Assembly (NCBI RefSeq): GCF_902141845.1
Contig: NZ_CABFPH010000001.1
Location: 62,001 to 126,000, forward strand
Source: Methylobacterium symbioticum
Lineage (GTDB): Bacteria > Pseudomonadota > Alphaproteobacteria > Rhizobiales > Beijerinckiaceae
Direction of reading: 5' to 3'
DNA length: 64,000 nt
Each line of letters opens with the position of its first letter. Position 1 is the first letter of the stretch. The notes beneath the pieces were generated by a model. It ran no database searches and was not told where the DNA came from. It saw nothing but the letters and a program-made list of their open reading frames with translations. Positions 36,398-45,091 of the stretch are shown here, piece by piece. Made by a program: the position numbers and the translations under genes.

Positions 36398-37755
36398 TGG
36401 CGATGTCCCAGAGGGGCCGCGGCATCCCCGCGCGCGCCCACCGCCTCCTCTCCGGTCTCCTGCTCGGCCTCGCGCTGGCGGCGATGCCGGGCATCGCACG
36501 GGCCGCCACCGAGCTTCAGCTCTGGCATTCGCTGGACGGGGCGAACGGCGCGCTGGTGGCGCGCATCGCGGAGGATTTCAACGCCTCGCAGAGCGCCTAC
36601 CGGGTCGTGACGATCTACAAGGGGCCCTATGCCGAGACGATCAACGGCGGCATCGCCGCCTATCGGGCCGGCGAGGGTCCGCACCTGCTGCAGGTCTTCG
36701 AGGTCGGCAACGGCACCATGGCGGCCGCGGTCGGGGCGGTGAAACCCGTCTCCGAGGTGATGCAGGAAGCGGGGCGGGCGATTTCACCGGACGCCTTCCT
36801 GCCGGTGATCGCGAGCAACTACCTCGCCCGCGACGGCAGCATGCTGTCCCTGCCCTTCAACATCTCCGCGATGGTGATGTGGATCAACCGTGACCGCTTC
36901 CGCCAAGCGGGCCTCGATCCGGACCAGCTGCCGGAGACCTGGCCTCAGGTCTTCGAGGCCGCCCGCGCCCTCAAGCGGGCGGATCCGTCCGGCTGCGCCC
37001 TCTCGACCGCCTGGCCCACCTGGGCTCATATCGAGCAGCTCTCGGTCTGGCACGACCGGCCGATCGCGACGCGCTCGAACGGCCTCGACGGCTTCGACAC
37101 CGAACTCGTCTTCAACCGCGCCCTGCAGGTGGGCCACCTCCAGAACCTCGTCGATCTGCATCGCGCCGGCGTGTTCGAATATGCGGGCCGGACCAACCGC
37201 GGCGAGGCCCGCTTCATCGCCGGCGAGTGCGCGATCTTTCTGACCTCCTCGAGCATGTATGGCTCGATCGTGGCCCGTGGCCGGTTCGATTGGACGATCC
37301 GTCCGATGCCCTACTATCCGGACATCGTCGACGGGCCGCAGAACGCCATTCTCGGCGGCGGCTCGCTCTACGTGATGCAGGGGAAGACCGCCCAGGAATA
37401 CGACGGCGTGGCCGCGTTCCTGGCCTTCGTGCTGAGTTTTCCCGAGCAGGCGCTGCTCTATCGCAACTCCGGCTACGTGCCGGTGACCCGAGCCGCCTAC
37501 GAGGATGCGTGCCGGACCGGATTCTACGAGCGGAATCCGAAGCTGCAGGTCGCGGTCCGGGCGATCATGAACCGCGAGCCCACCCGCAATTCGGCCGGGC
37601 TGCGCCTCGGGAACATGCTGCAGATCCGCGACCTCTGGGCGGAGGAGATCGAGGCCGCCCTCGACGGATCGAAATCAGCCCAGCAGGCTCTCGACGACGC
37701 CGTCTCCCGCGGCAACGCGGTGCTCCGCCTGTTCCAGCGCCGGACCGCGCGCTGA
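36397..37755 (+). CDS. UgpB-like extracellular solute-binding protein
   Basis: A 452-residue periplasmic binding protein of family 1 (glycerol-3-phosphate/sugar type). The signal peptide ends at IARAATELQLWHSL. Motifs are ARIAEDFNAS, TIYKGPYAETINGGIAAYRAGEGP, SLPFNISAMVMWINRDRFRQAG and GGGSLYVMQGKTAQEY, all typical of UgpB. No permease or ATPase gene is present, and the gene overlaps the upstream kinase by one base. The likely job is therefore ligand delivery to the kinase sensor domain and not uptake; this is inference from gene order. Confidence 0.85.
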   Translation: MAMSQRGRGIPARAHRLLSGLLLGLALAAMPGIARAATELQLWHSLDGANGALVARIAEDFNASQSAYRVVTIYKGPYAETINGGIAAYRAGEGPHLLQVFEVGNGTMAAAVGAVKPVSEVMQEAGRAISPDAFLPVIASNYLARDGSMLSLPFNISAMVMWINRDRFRQAGLDPDQLPETWPQVFEAARALKRADPSGCALSTAWPTWAHIEQLSVWHDRPIATRSNGLDGFDTELVFNRALQVGHLQNLVDLHRAGVFEYAGRTNRGEARFIAGECAIFLTSSSMYGSIVARGRFDWTIRPMPYYPDIVDGPQNAILGGGSLYVMQGKTAQEYDGVAAFLAFVLSFPEQALLYRNSGYVPVTRAAYEDACRTGFYERNPKLQVAVRAIMNREPTRNSAGLRLGNMLQIRDLWAEEIEAALDGSKSAQQALDDAVSRGNAVLRLFQRRTAR

Positions 37756-37943
37756 GGGCTGGACGACGGGAGGGCCTGCGAGCCGCGCTCGGCTGCCGGT
37801 CGAGGCGAGCGTATGCCTGATCGGCTGATACGGACTCCGCTTGATCAGAGCGGGCTCCGTATCACCGAGCCCGCGCGGCGTCTGAGCGACGCCCAAATCC
37901 GCCATCCCGAAGGGATCAACCGGATTGGGTATGAAACAGGGTC

Positions 37944-38141
37944 TCAGGATTTCGCCGGGATCGTCCGGCGTGCCCGCTCGGTTGGCGCCTCCGGACGGTT
38001 GGGCTCGGACGGCGGGACGCCGAAACGCTCTTGGAGCGTCGGAGTCGGGCGGTCGACGGCGGAGCGGGCACCGGTCCGCAGCACGGCCCGGAGCAGGACG
38101 AGATCCTCGGGCTCGGCGAGGCCATCGCGGGAGATGTGCAT
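37944..38141 (-). CDS. hypothetical 65-aa protein
   Basis: A small soluble protein (MHISRDGLAEPEDLVLLRAVL...) with an N-terminal amphipathic helix and a Pro/Arg-rich tail. The strong RBS GAGGAGG lies 6 nt upstream of ATG, which is the main reason to call it. It follows a small secreted protein gene by 10 bp on the same strand. No family is recognised. Confidence 0.55.
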   Translation of the reverse strand: MHISRDGLAEPEDLVLLRAVLRTGARSAVDRPTPTLQERFGVPPSEPNRPEAPTERARRTIPAKS

Positions 38142-38151
38142 GCCGGCCTCC

Positions 38152-38379
38152 TCAGCGCAGGGCCGGCGGGAGGGCGCCGTAGCGGCCGTCGATGGGGATC
38201 GAACGGATCGCGCGGGCCGGAGACGCCGCGACGGGTGCCGTGACGGGTGCGGTGAGTTGGGCCTGTGCCGGGCGCAAAGCCGACGCCGCGGGTGCGGGCG
38301 CCGCATCGAGGCTCACCAGCAGGCCGAGGGCCGTGGTGAGCGCCGCGCTTGCCGAAGCCAAACCGAGAATGCGGCCCAT
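38152..38379 (-). CDS. small secreted protein, 75 aa
   Basis: MGRILGLASASAALTTALGLLVSLDAAPAPAASA is a typical export signal or membrane anchor; the remaining ~40 residues are Ala/Pro-rich and end IRSIPIDGRYGALPPALR. A good RBS (GGAGGGG) precedes the ATG. No domain is recognised. It is the first gene of a two-gene unit with the 65-aa protein, between the kinase/binding-protein pair and the DUF3369 hybrid kinase. Confidence 0.55.
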   Translation of the reverse strand: MGRILGLASASAALTTALGLLVSLDAAPAPAASALRPAQAQLTAPVTAPVAASPARAIRSIPIDGRYGALPPALR

Positions 38380-38598
38380 GGACCCCTCCGACGGACAGAC
38401 CTTCGCGGGGGCTCCTCCCGAGCCGCCCTCTCCGGAGGCGGGGTGTAAGCGGCCGAGGTCGCGGCCGTGTTGCGTCGGGCCCGATCACACGCGGATCCGA
38501 ACTGGGAAGTGTTTCGTCGCGGCGAGACCGACGCAACAATCCGGTCCCCGGCTTTGTCCAACGGCGACCGCAATGGTGCCGGCACCCCGATCCTGCGC

Positions 38599-40344
38599 TC
38601 AGAGCAGGGCGACGGCCTCGTGCGGGAATCGGATCGAGAAGGTGCTGCCCAGCCCCGGCCCTTCGCTCGCGGCCTCGGCACGCCCGCGATGCAGTTCGGC
38701 GATGCGCTTCACGATCGACAGGCCGAGCCCGGTCGATCCCTCTCCCCCCGTGGGCTTGGCCGAGAGGCGCTGGAAGCGGCCGAACAGGCGCGCGGCGTCC
38801 TCGGGCGAGAGGCCGGGCCCGTCATCCGTCACCGCGCAGACCATCTCCCCAGCCTCGCTGCTGACGCGGATCGTGATGGTGCCGCCGACGAAGCTGTACT
38901 TGACGGCGTTCGAGACCAGGTTGTCGACGGCCTCGCGCAGGCGCTCGGCATCGCCGCAGAGATACGCCTCGTCCGGCAGGTCGAGGGTCAGGACCTGGCT
39001 CTTGGAATCGGCGAGCGGCCTGTTCGCCTCGCAGACTTCCCGGGCGAGGGCGGCCAGGTCGACCGGCTCCCGGCGCAGGGTGATGTCGAGCGCGTCGTTC
39101 ATCGCGTCCGCCATCAGGCTGTCGATCATCTCGATGAGACGGGTCGCCGAGGTCCGGATATGGGCGACCTGCGTGGCGAGCTGGGTCTTCGGCGCGCTGT
39201 CGAAGGCGATCAGGTCCGTCAGCATCTCGGAGCGCCCGAGGATGACCGACAGCGGGTTCTTCAGGTCGTGCGCCACGGTGCCGAGAATCTCGGTCTTGAG
39301 GCTGTTGGCGCGGCGCAGGTCCGAGCGCTGCGCGGCAAGGCGCCGGTTGGCGCGGATCAGCTCGGCGGTCCGCTCGACCACCCGCTGCTCCAGGGTGACG
39401 TTCGCCCGCTGCAATTGCTCGTAGAGGATGACGTTGTCGAAGGCGATCGAGAGCCGGCTGGTCAGGAGCGCGATGAGTGCCCGGTCGGTATCCGAGAGGG
39501 GCCGGTCGGTGTCGATCAGCGCGACGATCTCGCTGCCGCTCGCGGTCTGCACGTAGAGGGTGGACCAATGGTCGCCGAAGCTGTTGCGTCGCTCCTGAAA
39601 GGCCACCTCGACGATCGGCTGGATCTTCGGGTCCAGCGGCCAGGGCGGCGTCCGGCCGACATGGTCGCCGTAGAGGCCGGAGCCGGCGAGCACCGAGAAG
39701 CGCTGCGCCGGGACATCGTTCTCGCGCAGGACCAGGATCCCCGCGCAGGCCACGTTGAGGAGGGAGGCGACCTGCGTGAGCACGCCCTCCGACAGGCGCT
39801 GGAGCGACTTGTGGTCGAGCAGCATCGGGGCGGCGTCGATGATGATCTCCAGGCCGCGCCGGGTATCGTCGAGGCGCTTGAGCTGCTGGTAGGCGCGCAA
39901 GGCCGCGGTCAGGCTGGTGAAGAGCTTGTCGGCGGTGAGCTCGATCTTCGCCTTGTAGTCGTTGATGTCGTAGTCGACGATCACCCGGCGCTCCGGCGCC
40001 TGGCCCGGCTGGCCCGTCCGCAGGATGATCCGCGCAGTCTCGTCGCCGAGGTCCCGGCGGATGTGCTCGACGAGGCGCAGGCCGGCATCGTCCGTCTCCA
40101 TCACGACGTCGAGCAGGATCACGGCGATGTCGCGCCGCGCTCCGAGCAGAGCCCGCGCCTCGGCGGCGGAATGCGCCGACAGGATCTCGAGGCCGCGGCC
40201 GTCGAGCTCGTAGCCGGCGAGCGCGTAGCGGGTCCCGTCATGCACGGCGGGATCGTCGTCGACGACGGCGATCGTCCAGGGGCCGGCGCGGGGCGCCGTC
40301 TCGTCGATCTCGTCCGAAATCAGATGGAGGATATCGTCGTCCAT
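38599..40344 (-). CDS. receiver-DUF3369-histidine kinase hybrid
   Basis: A 581-residue cytosolic protein. The receiver domain (~20-150) has the acidic pair VVDDDPAVHDG and phosphoacceptor Asp79 in VILLDVVMETDDAG. The DUF3369 domain (~160-310; SLQRLSEGVLTQVASLLNV, ALIDTDRPLSDTDRALIALL) is GAF-like. After a coiled coil (LQRANVTLEQRVVERTAELI) come HisKA (ILGTVAHDLKNPLSVILG) and HATPase (LVSNAVKYSFVGG, GGEGSTGLGLSIVKRI). The input receiver at the N-terminus suggests it works inside a phosphorelay, perhaps downstream of another kinase. ATG 40344 (MDDDILHL) is preferred. It is divergent from the OmpR regulator. Confidence 0.88.
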   Translation of the reverse strand: MDDDILHLISDEIDETAPRAGPWTIAVVDDDPAVHDGTRYALAGYELDGRGLEILSAHSAAEARALLGARRDIAVILLDVVMETDDAGLRLVEHIRRDLGDETARIILRTGQPGQAPERRVIVDYDINDYKAKIELTADKLFTSLTAALRAYQQLKRLDDTRRGLEIIIDAAPMLLDHKSLQRLSEGVLTQVASLLNVACAGILVLRENDVPAQRFSVLAGSGLYGDHVGRTPPWPLDPKIQPIVEVAFQERRNSFGDHWSTLYVQTASGSEIVALIDTDRPLSDTDRALIALLTSRLSIAFDNVILYEQLQRANVTLEQRVVERTAELIRANRRLAAQRSDLRRANSLKTEILGTVAHDLKNPLSVILGRSEMLTDLIAFDSAPKTQLATQVAHIRTSATRLIEMIDSLMADAMNDALDITLRREPVDLAALAREVCEANRPLADSKSQVLTLDLPDEAYLCGDAERLREAVDNLVSNAVKYSFVGGTITIRVSSEAGEMVCAVTDDGPGLSPEDAARLFGRFQRLSAKPTGGEGSTGLGLSIVKRIAELHRGRAEAASEGPGLGSTFSIRFPHEAVALL

Positions 40345-40630
40345 GCTTCCCGCACGCATTCACGATGCAGTCGTCTGTCTGTGAACGGGGATGTTGGTGA
40401 AAGATTGACCCCGTGCCGCGGTGTTCAGCAACCTTCAAACAAGAGCGTGTCCGATCCGAGCTGAAGGGTTCGGTGGCGCACGATCTCGCTGCGGACAGCG
40501 CGACCATGGCCTGTATCGGCGGCTTGGCTTACTTGGGGCATGCTGTATACCCGATGCGGCTGGTCAGTCCGTGCGCGGTCTCACACCCGCAGTGACGATC
40601 GAGCCGAGTCGCGGAGCGTCGACGGCCCGG

Positions 40631-41368
40631 ATGAGTACAGGGACAGCCCACATCTGCGTCGTCGACGACGAGCCCGACGCCCGCGCGATGGTCGGCGACT
40701 ACCTCAGGATGCATGGCTTCGCGGTCACCCTGTGCGACGGCGGGCAAGCCCTGCGGGCCGCCATCGCGCTGCGGGCGCCGGATCTCGTGGTGCTCGACCT
40801 CAACATGCCGGAGGAGGACGGGCTCTCGATCGTGCGCGATCTGAAGGCGCGCTCGACCATCCCGATCATCATGCTGACCGCGACCGCGAGCACCATCGAC
40901 CGCGTGGTCGGCCTCGAACTCGGCGCCGACGACTACCTGCCGAAACCGTGCGAATTGCGCGAGCTCGTCGCGCGCGTGCGCTCCGTCTTGAGGCGCGCGC
41001 ACGGCCGAATTCCCGCAGGCGTCGAGCCGCAAGTGCCTGACGCGACAGCGCCCGCACGCCGCATCCGCATCGGCACGAAATGGCTAGACCTCCAAGCCCT
41101 CCGCCTGCAAGATGACTACGGTAAAGAGCAAATATTAACGCGATCTGAATTCGATCTTCTCAAAGCATTTACCGATAATCCTAAGCGTGCCATGTCGCGC
41201 GAGCGCCTTCTTGATCTTGCGGATGCACGCGATCCCGATGCCTTCGACCGTGCGATCGACGTGCGGATCAATCGCATCCGCAAGAAGATCGAGCCTGATC
41301 CGGCCAATCCACGATTTATCCGCACCGTACGGGGATTGGGATACATATTTCGACCGGATGGAGATTAG
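40631..41368 (+). CDS. OmpR-family response regulator with AT-rich C-terminal half
   Basis: A 245-residue regulator: receiver with VVDDEPDARAMV, Asp56 in LVVLDLNMPEEDG, Thr in IIMLTATAS and Lys in DDYLPKPCELREL, then a winged-helix DNA-binding domain (LTRSEFDLLKAFTDNP...FDRAIDVRINRIRKKIE...TVRGLGYIF). From about position 41095 to the stop the codons turn AT-rich (e.g. AAATATTAACGCG), clearly unlike the GC-rich receiver half and the neighbours, suggesting a recombinant or recently acquired DNA-binding half. It is probably the output of the divergent hybrid kinase, and possibly of the binding-protein-coupled kinase. Confidence 0.88.
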   Translation: MSTGTAHICVVDDEPDARAMVGDYLRMHGFAVTLCDGGQALRAAIALRAPDLVVLDLNMPEEDGLSIVRDLKARSTIPIIMLTATASTIDRVVGLELGADDYLPKPCELRELVARVRSVLRRAHGRIPAGVEPQVPDATAPARRIRIGTKWLDLQALRLQDDYGKEQILTRSEFDLLKAFTDNPKRAMSRERLLDLADARDPDAFDRAIDVRINRIRKKIEPDPANPRFIRTVRGLGYIFRPDGD

Positions 41369-41567
41369 AGCCGCTCCCGATCCGGCATCCATTTCGGCGG
41401 AGAGCGCCCCAGAGTGGCGAAGATCGCTTGTGAACCGGCCCTTCCGTGCGCATTCGGACCTGCATCGCGGGCCGCTCAACGGCGATACCAAGAAAAGCCG
41501 TCCTCAACCATTGGTCTGACGCGCGGTCTTCCGCTGCGACGGCAAACCCGTCGGATTCGGTGCGCGC

Positions 41568-42164
41568 TTATGGAGTACGGCCGGGCGGCAATATCATCGC
41601 CGTGTCCGGGTCGGAGACGTCACCCTCCTGCTGTTGGTCGAGCATGAGCTTGGCCGCCATCTCCGGCATCCGCCCGTTCTTGAGATCCTGCGCGGCTGAA
41701 ACCTGCTTCTCGCGCGCCTGCTCCGAGGTCAGTTCGCCGCGGACAACCGCACGGGCGAGATTCAGGCTCAGCACGTTCTCAGGCTCGCTCGCGCCGTAGG
41801 CGGTGAGCGTGCCCCGGGTCCGGTCCGGAATCACGCTGCCGTTGAAGGTCGCAATCGCACTGTAGAAATTGAGGGGCACCTTGTAGGGCAGGCTCTGCTC
41901 CAGCACATCGCTATGCTTGGCCGGAAAGTCGTGCTCGGCTCCGACCTTGTGCACGACGGTGCGGATCCACGGTCCGGTGCGGTGCCAGATCAGCAGGGTC
42001 GCCGTCTGCTCCTGGGGCGGCCCGTAGCGGTCGCTGATGTCCGCGGCAGCTGCGCGGGAAGGTTCCGGCCAGCCCAGCACGGCGAGTTCGGCAGCGCCCA
42101 CCTGGGTGGCGGCCAGTACCGAAGCGAGCACGAGGGCGGGACGGCTGCGGCTGGGCGCGAACAT
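41568..42164 (-). CDS. secreted hypothetical protein, 198 aa
   Basis: A periplasmic protein with signal peptide (RPALVLASVLAATQVGAAEL). The mature part contains TATLLIWHRTGPWIRTVVHK, VPLNFYSAIATFNGSVIPDR and a helical, Lys/Glu-rich C-terminal region (GELTSEQAREKQVSAAQDLK). No family is recognised. ATG 42164 follows GGGAGG. It is divergent from the two-subunit molybdenum hydroxylase genes, sharing a ~136-bp promoter region. Confidence 0.6.
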   Translation of the reverse strand: MFAPSRSRPALVLASVLAATQVGAAELAVLGWPEPSRAAAADISDRYGPPQEQTATLLIWHRTGPWIRTVVHKVGAEHDFPAKHSDVLEQSLPYKVPLNFYSAIATFNGSVIPDRTRGTLTAYGASEPENVLSLNLARAVVRGELTSEQAREKQVSAAQDLKNGRMPEMAAKLMLDQQQEGDVSDPDTAMILPPGRTP

Positions 42165-42300
42165 GGGACCTCCCTGCTGGTGCCCGAGGGCGGCACCATG
42201 GCCTGCGGTGAACCAGGGCCCGCTGTCACACCGTCGCGTTGCCCCGGCTCTGCGCGGGGTATAGGCCCAGTACAGAAGAATAGTTCCAGGGAGACGACCC

Positions 42301-42771
42301 ATGGCACAGCAGATGTCGCTGGACGTGAATGGGCATGCCGCACGCGTCACCGTCGACGATCCCGAAACGCCCCTTCTCTATGTGCTGCGCGACGACCTCG
42401 GCCTGCACGGCCCGCGCTTCGGATGCGGGCTCGGCCAATGCGGCTCCTGCACAGTTCATGTCGATGGTCAGGCAGTGCGTTCCTGCATCACCCCGGTCTC
42501 CGGCCTGAAGCCGGGCGCCAGGATCGTCACGCTGGAGGGCCTCGGCAGCCCGGACAAGCCGCATCCGGTCCAGGACGCCTTCATCGCGGAACAGGCCGCG
42601 CAATGCGGCTACTGCATCAACGGCATGATCATGCAGTCGGCCGCTCTCCTCAACGAGACCCCGAAGCCCGACGAGGCCGCGATCCGGCAAGCGCTGGCGC
42701 AGAACCTCTGCCGCTGCGGCACTCATCTGCGGATCGTGCGCGCCGTCCAGCGCGCCGCAGGCACGCTTTGA
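42301..42771 (+). CDS. [2Fe-2S] subunit of a molybdenum hydroxylase (isoquinoline-1-oxidoreductase alpha-like)
   Basis: A 156-residue electron-transfer subunit with two [2Fe-2S] clusters. The plant-ferredoxin-type one is in FGCGLGQCGSCTVHVDG plus a fourth Cys in RSCITPV, and the C-terminal helical cluster is in CGYCINGMIMQ and LCRCGTHLRI. It partners the large molybdopterin subunit encoded 14 bp downstream; together they resemble isoquinoline 1-oxidoreductase or aldehyde oxidoreductases of the IorAB type. A FAD subunit is absent, as expected for this type, which passes electrons to a cytochrome. Confidence 0.9.
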   Translation: MAQQMSLDVNGHAARVTVDDPETPLLYVLRDDLGLHGPRFGCGLGQCGSCTVHVDGQAVRSCITPVSGLKPGARIVTLEGLGSPDKPHPVQDAFIAEQAAQCGYCINGMIMQSAALLNETPKPDEAAIRQALAQNLCRCGTHLRIVRAVQRAAGTL

Positions 42772-42785
42772 CGGAGGCCGATCTC

Positions 42786-45011
42786 ATGAATGCGCCCCAT
42801 CTATCTCGCCGCAGCCTGCTCCTTCAGGGCAGTGCCCTCGTAGTCGGGTTCTCGCTCGCCGGCCGGAACGCCGCCGCGCAGACCTTCGCGCCGGTCGCGA
42901 CCAACGGTTTCGCGAAGCCGGTCGCGCCGGATCAGGTCGACAGCTTTCTTGCCCTTGGTGCAGATGGCCGCGCGACGATCTTCTCGGGCAAGGTCGATCT
43001 CGGCACCGGCATTCGCACGGCGATGGCGCAGATCGCGGCCGAGGAGCTCGACCTGCCCATCGACCGCGTCACGGTGGTGCAGGGCGACACGGCGCTCACG
43101 CCGGACCAGGGCCCCACCTATGGTAGCCTTTCGATCCAGAAAGGCGGCGTCGAGATCCGCCAGGCGGCAGCGACCGCCCGCATCCGCCTGGTGCAGCTCG
43201 CGAGCGAGCGGCTCGGCGTGCCGGCCAATGGGCTGGTGACCGAGAACGGCACCGTGCGGCCGAAGGCCGGCGGTCAGGGCATCACCTACGCCGAACTCGT
43301 GAAGGACGGCCGCCTGGACCTGAAGGTCGACCCGGCGGTCGCGACCAAGGATCCGGCTGCTTTCGCCCTCGTCGGCAAGTCGGTGGCTCGGCTCGATATT
43401 CCTGAGAAGATGACGGGCCGCTTCACCTACATGCAGGATTATCGCGTGCCCGGCATGGTGCATGCCCGCGTGGTCCGTCCGCCGGCGATCGGCGCGACGC
43501 TGGAAAGCCTCGACGAGACATCGGTCGCGCATATTCCGGGCCTGATCCAGGTGGTGCGTCAGGGCAACTTCCTGGCCATCGTGGCGGAGAAGGAATGGGC
43601 GGCGGTGAAGGCCGCCGGGCAGATCAAGGCGGTCTGGTCGAAATGGGAAGGGCTGCCAGAGCAGGACAAGCTCTGGCAGCACGTGCGGTCCACGAAGGTC
43701 ACGAAGGACGACGTGACGAGCAGCACGGGCGATGCCGAGGCGGCGCTCGGCCAGACGGCGCGCACGCTCGAGGCGAGCTACGACTTCGCCATCCACACCC
43801 ATGGCTCGATCGGGCCCTCCTGTGCGATCGCGGAGTTCAAGGACGGCCTGCTCACCTGCTGGACGGCCTCGCAGATGACGCACGCTCTGCGCAAGCAACT
43901 CGCGGCAATGACCGGGCTCGCTCCGGAATCGGTGCGCTGCATCTATGTCGAGGGGTCCGGCTGCTACGGCCGCAACGGCCACGAAGATGCCGCGGGCGAC
44001 GCGGCGCTCCTCGCACGCGTTGTGGGCCGGCCCGTGCGAGTGCAGTGGTCGCGCGCCGACGAGCACGGCTGGGACCCGAAGGGCCCTCCCACCCTGATCG
44101 ACCTGAAGGCTGGACTCGACGCGCAGGGCAATGTCGCCGCCTGGGTATCGCAGTTTCACGTGCCGGAGGGGGCGGCCGGGAACGTGCCGCTGGTGGCGGC
44201 GGATCTCGCGGGTCTTCCGCACGAGACCGCCATGGCGCCCGGCAACGTCATCCAGAATTCGGCGCTGCCCTACGCCTTCCCGAACGTCCGCACGGTCTGC
44301 CACCGACTGGCCTCGACGCCGTTCCGACCTTCTTGGATCCGGACGCCGGGCCGGATGCAGAACACCTTCGCCAACGAGGCTTTCCTCGACGAGTGCGCGG
44401 CGGCAGCCGGCGCAGACCCGTTGGAGTATCGCCTGCGCGCTCTCAAGGATCCGCGCGGTATCGAGGTGCTGCGGCGCATCTCCGAGATCGCGCAATGGCA
44501 GGCCCGGCCCTCGCCCGCGAAGGAGGATGCCTCGGGCGACGTGCTGCGTGGGCGCGGCCTCTCCTATGTGAAGTACGAGCTGAACCGCACCTATGTGGCC
44601 GGCGTGGCCGAGGTTGAGGTCAACCGCAGGACCGGGCAAGTCCGGGTGCCGCGCTTCTTCGTGGCCCAGGATTGCGGCCAGATCATCAATCCGGACGGTG
44701 TCCGAAACCAGCTCGACGGCAATATCATCCAGACCGTAAGTCGGGTGCTGATGGAAGAAGTCACGTTCGATCGAGGCGCCGTCACCAGTCTCGACTGGGC
44801 GAGTTACCCGATTCTGACCTTCCCCGACGTGCCGGTGGTGGTGACGGCGCTGATCGACCGGCCCACCGAGAAGCCTTGGGGGGCCGGCGAGCCATCCGCG
44901 GCCATCGTGCCGGCGGCGGTCTCGAACGCGATCTTCGATGCGACGGGCGCCCGCCTCCGGTCTGTCCCGTTCACGCCGGCCAAGGTAAAGGCGGCGCTTC
45001 AGGGAACGTGA
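42786..45011 (+). CDS. molybdopterin-binding large subunit (IorB/aldehyde-oxidoreductase-like)
   Basis: A 741-residue exported molybdenum hydroxylase subunit. The Tat signal SRRSLLLQGSALVVGFSLAG means the folded enzyme reaches the periplasm with its small subunit. The Moco-binding segments include FSGKVDLGTGIRTAMAQIA, GSGCYGRNGHEDAAGDAA and DCGQIINPDGVRNQLDGN, and the catalytic Glu is in PWGAGEPSAAIVPAA. The substrate (an aldehyde or N-heterocycle) cannot be assigned. The RBS GGAGG precedes ATG. No dedicated XdhC-like maturation factor is present in the window. Confidence 0.88.
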   Translation: MNAPHLSRRSLLLQGSALVVGFSLAGRNAAAQTFAPVATNGFAKPVAPDQVDSFLALGADGRATIFSGKVDLGTGIRTAMAQIAAEELDLPIDRVTVVQGDTALTPDQGPTYGSLSIQKGGVEIRQAAATARIRLVQLASERLGVPANGLVTENGTVRPKAGGQGITYAELVKDGRLDLKVDPAVATKDPAAFALVGKSVARLDIPEKMTGRFTYMQDYRVPGMVHARVVRPPAIGATLESLDETSVAHIPGLIQVVRQGNFLAIVAEKEWAAVKAAGQIKAVWSKWEGLPEQDKLWQHVRSTKVTKDDVTSSTGDAEAALGQTARTLEASYDFAIHTHGSIGPSCAIAEFKDGLLTCWTASQMTHALRKQLAAMTGLAPESVRCIYVEGSGCYGRNGHEDAAGDAALLARVVGRPVRVQWSRADEHGWDPKGPPTLIDLKAGLDAQGNVAAWVSQFHVPEGAAGNVPLVAADLAGLPHETAMAPGNVIQNSALPYAFPNVRTVCHRLASTPFRPSWIRTPGRMQNTFANEAFLDECAAAAGADPLEYRLRALKDPRGIEVLRRISEIAQWQARPSPAKEDASGDVLRGRGLSYVKYELNRTYVAGVAEVEVNRRTGQVRVPRFFVAQDCGQIINPDGVRNQLDGNIIQTVSRVLMEEVTFDRGAVTSLDWASYPILTFPDVPVVVTALIDRPTEKPWGAGEPSAAIVPAAVSNAIFDATGARLRSVPFTPAKVKAALQGT

Positions 45012-45091
45012 CGCGCCTCGAAGGCTTCGTGTGCGACCATGGTGCTGGGATGGTGTGAGCCCCTGTCACCAGAGGCCCACCGTCTCGATTA

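Noticed and set aside
37760-37943. Gene content after the UgpB-like protein, such as an ABC permease
   Set aside because: The stretch has no hydrophobic frames; the transporter genes are simply absent here.
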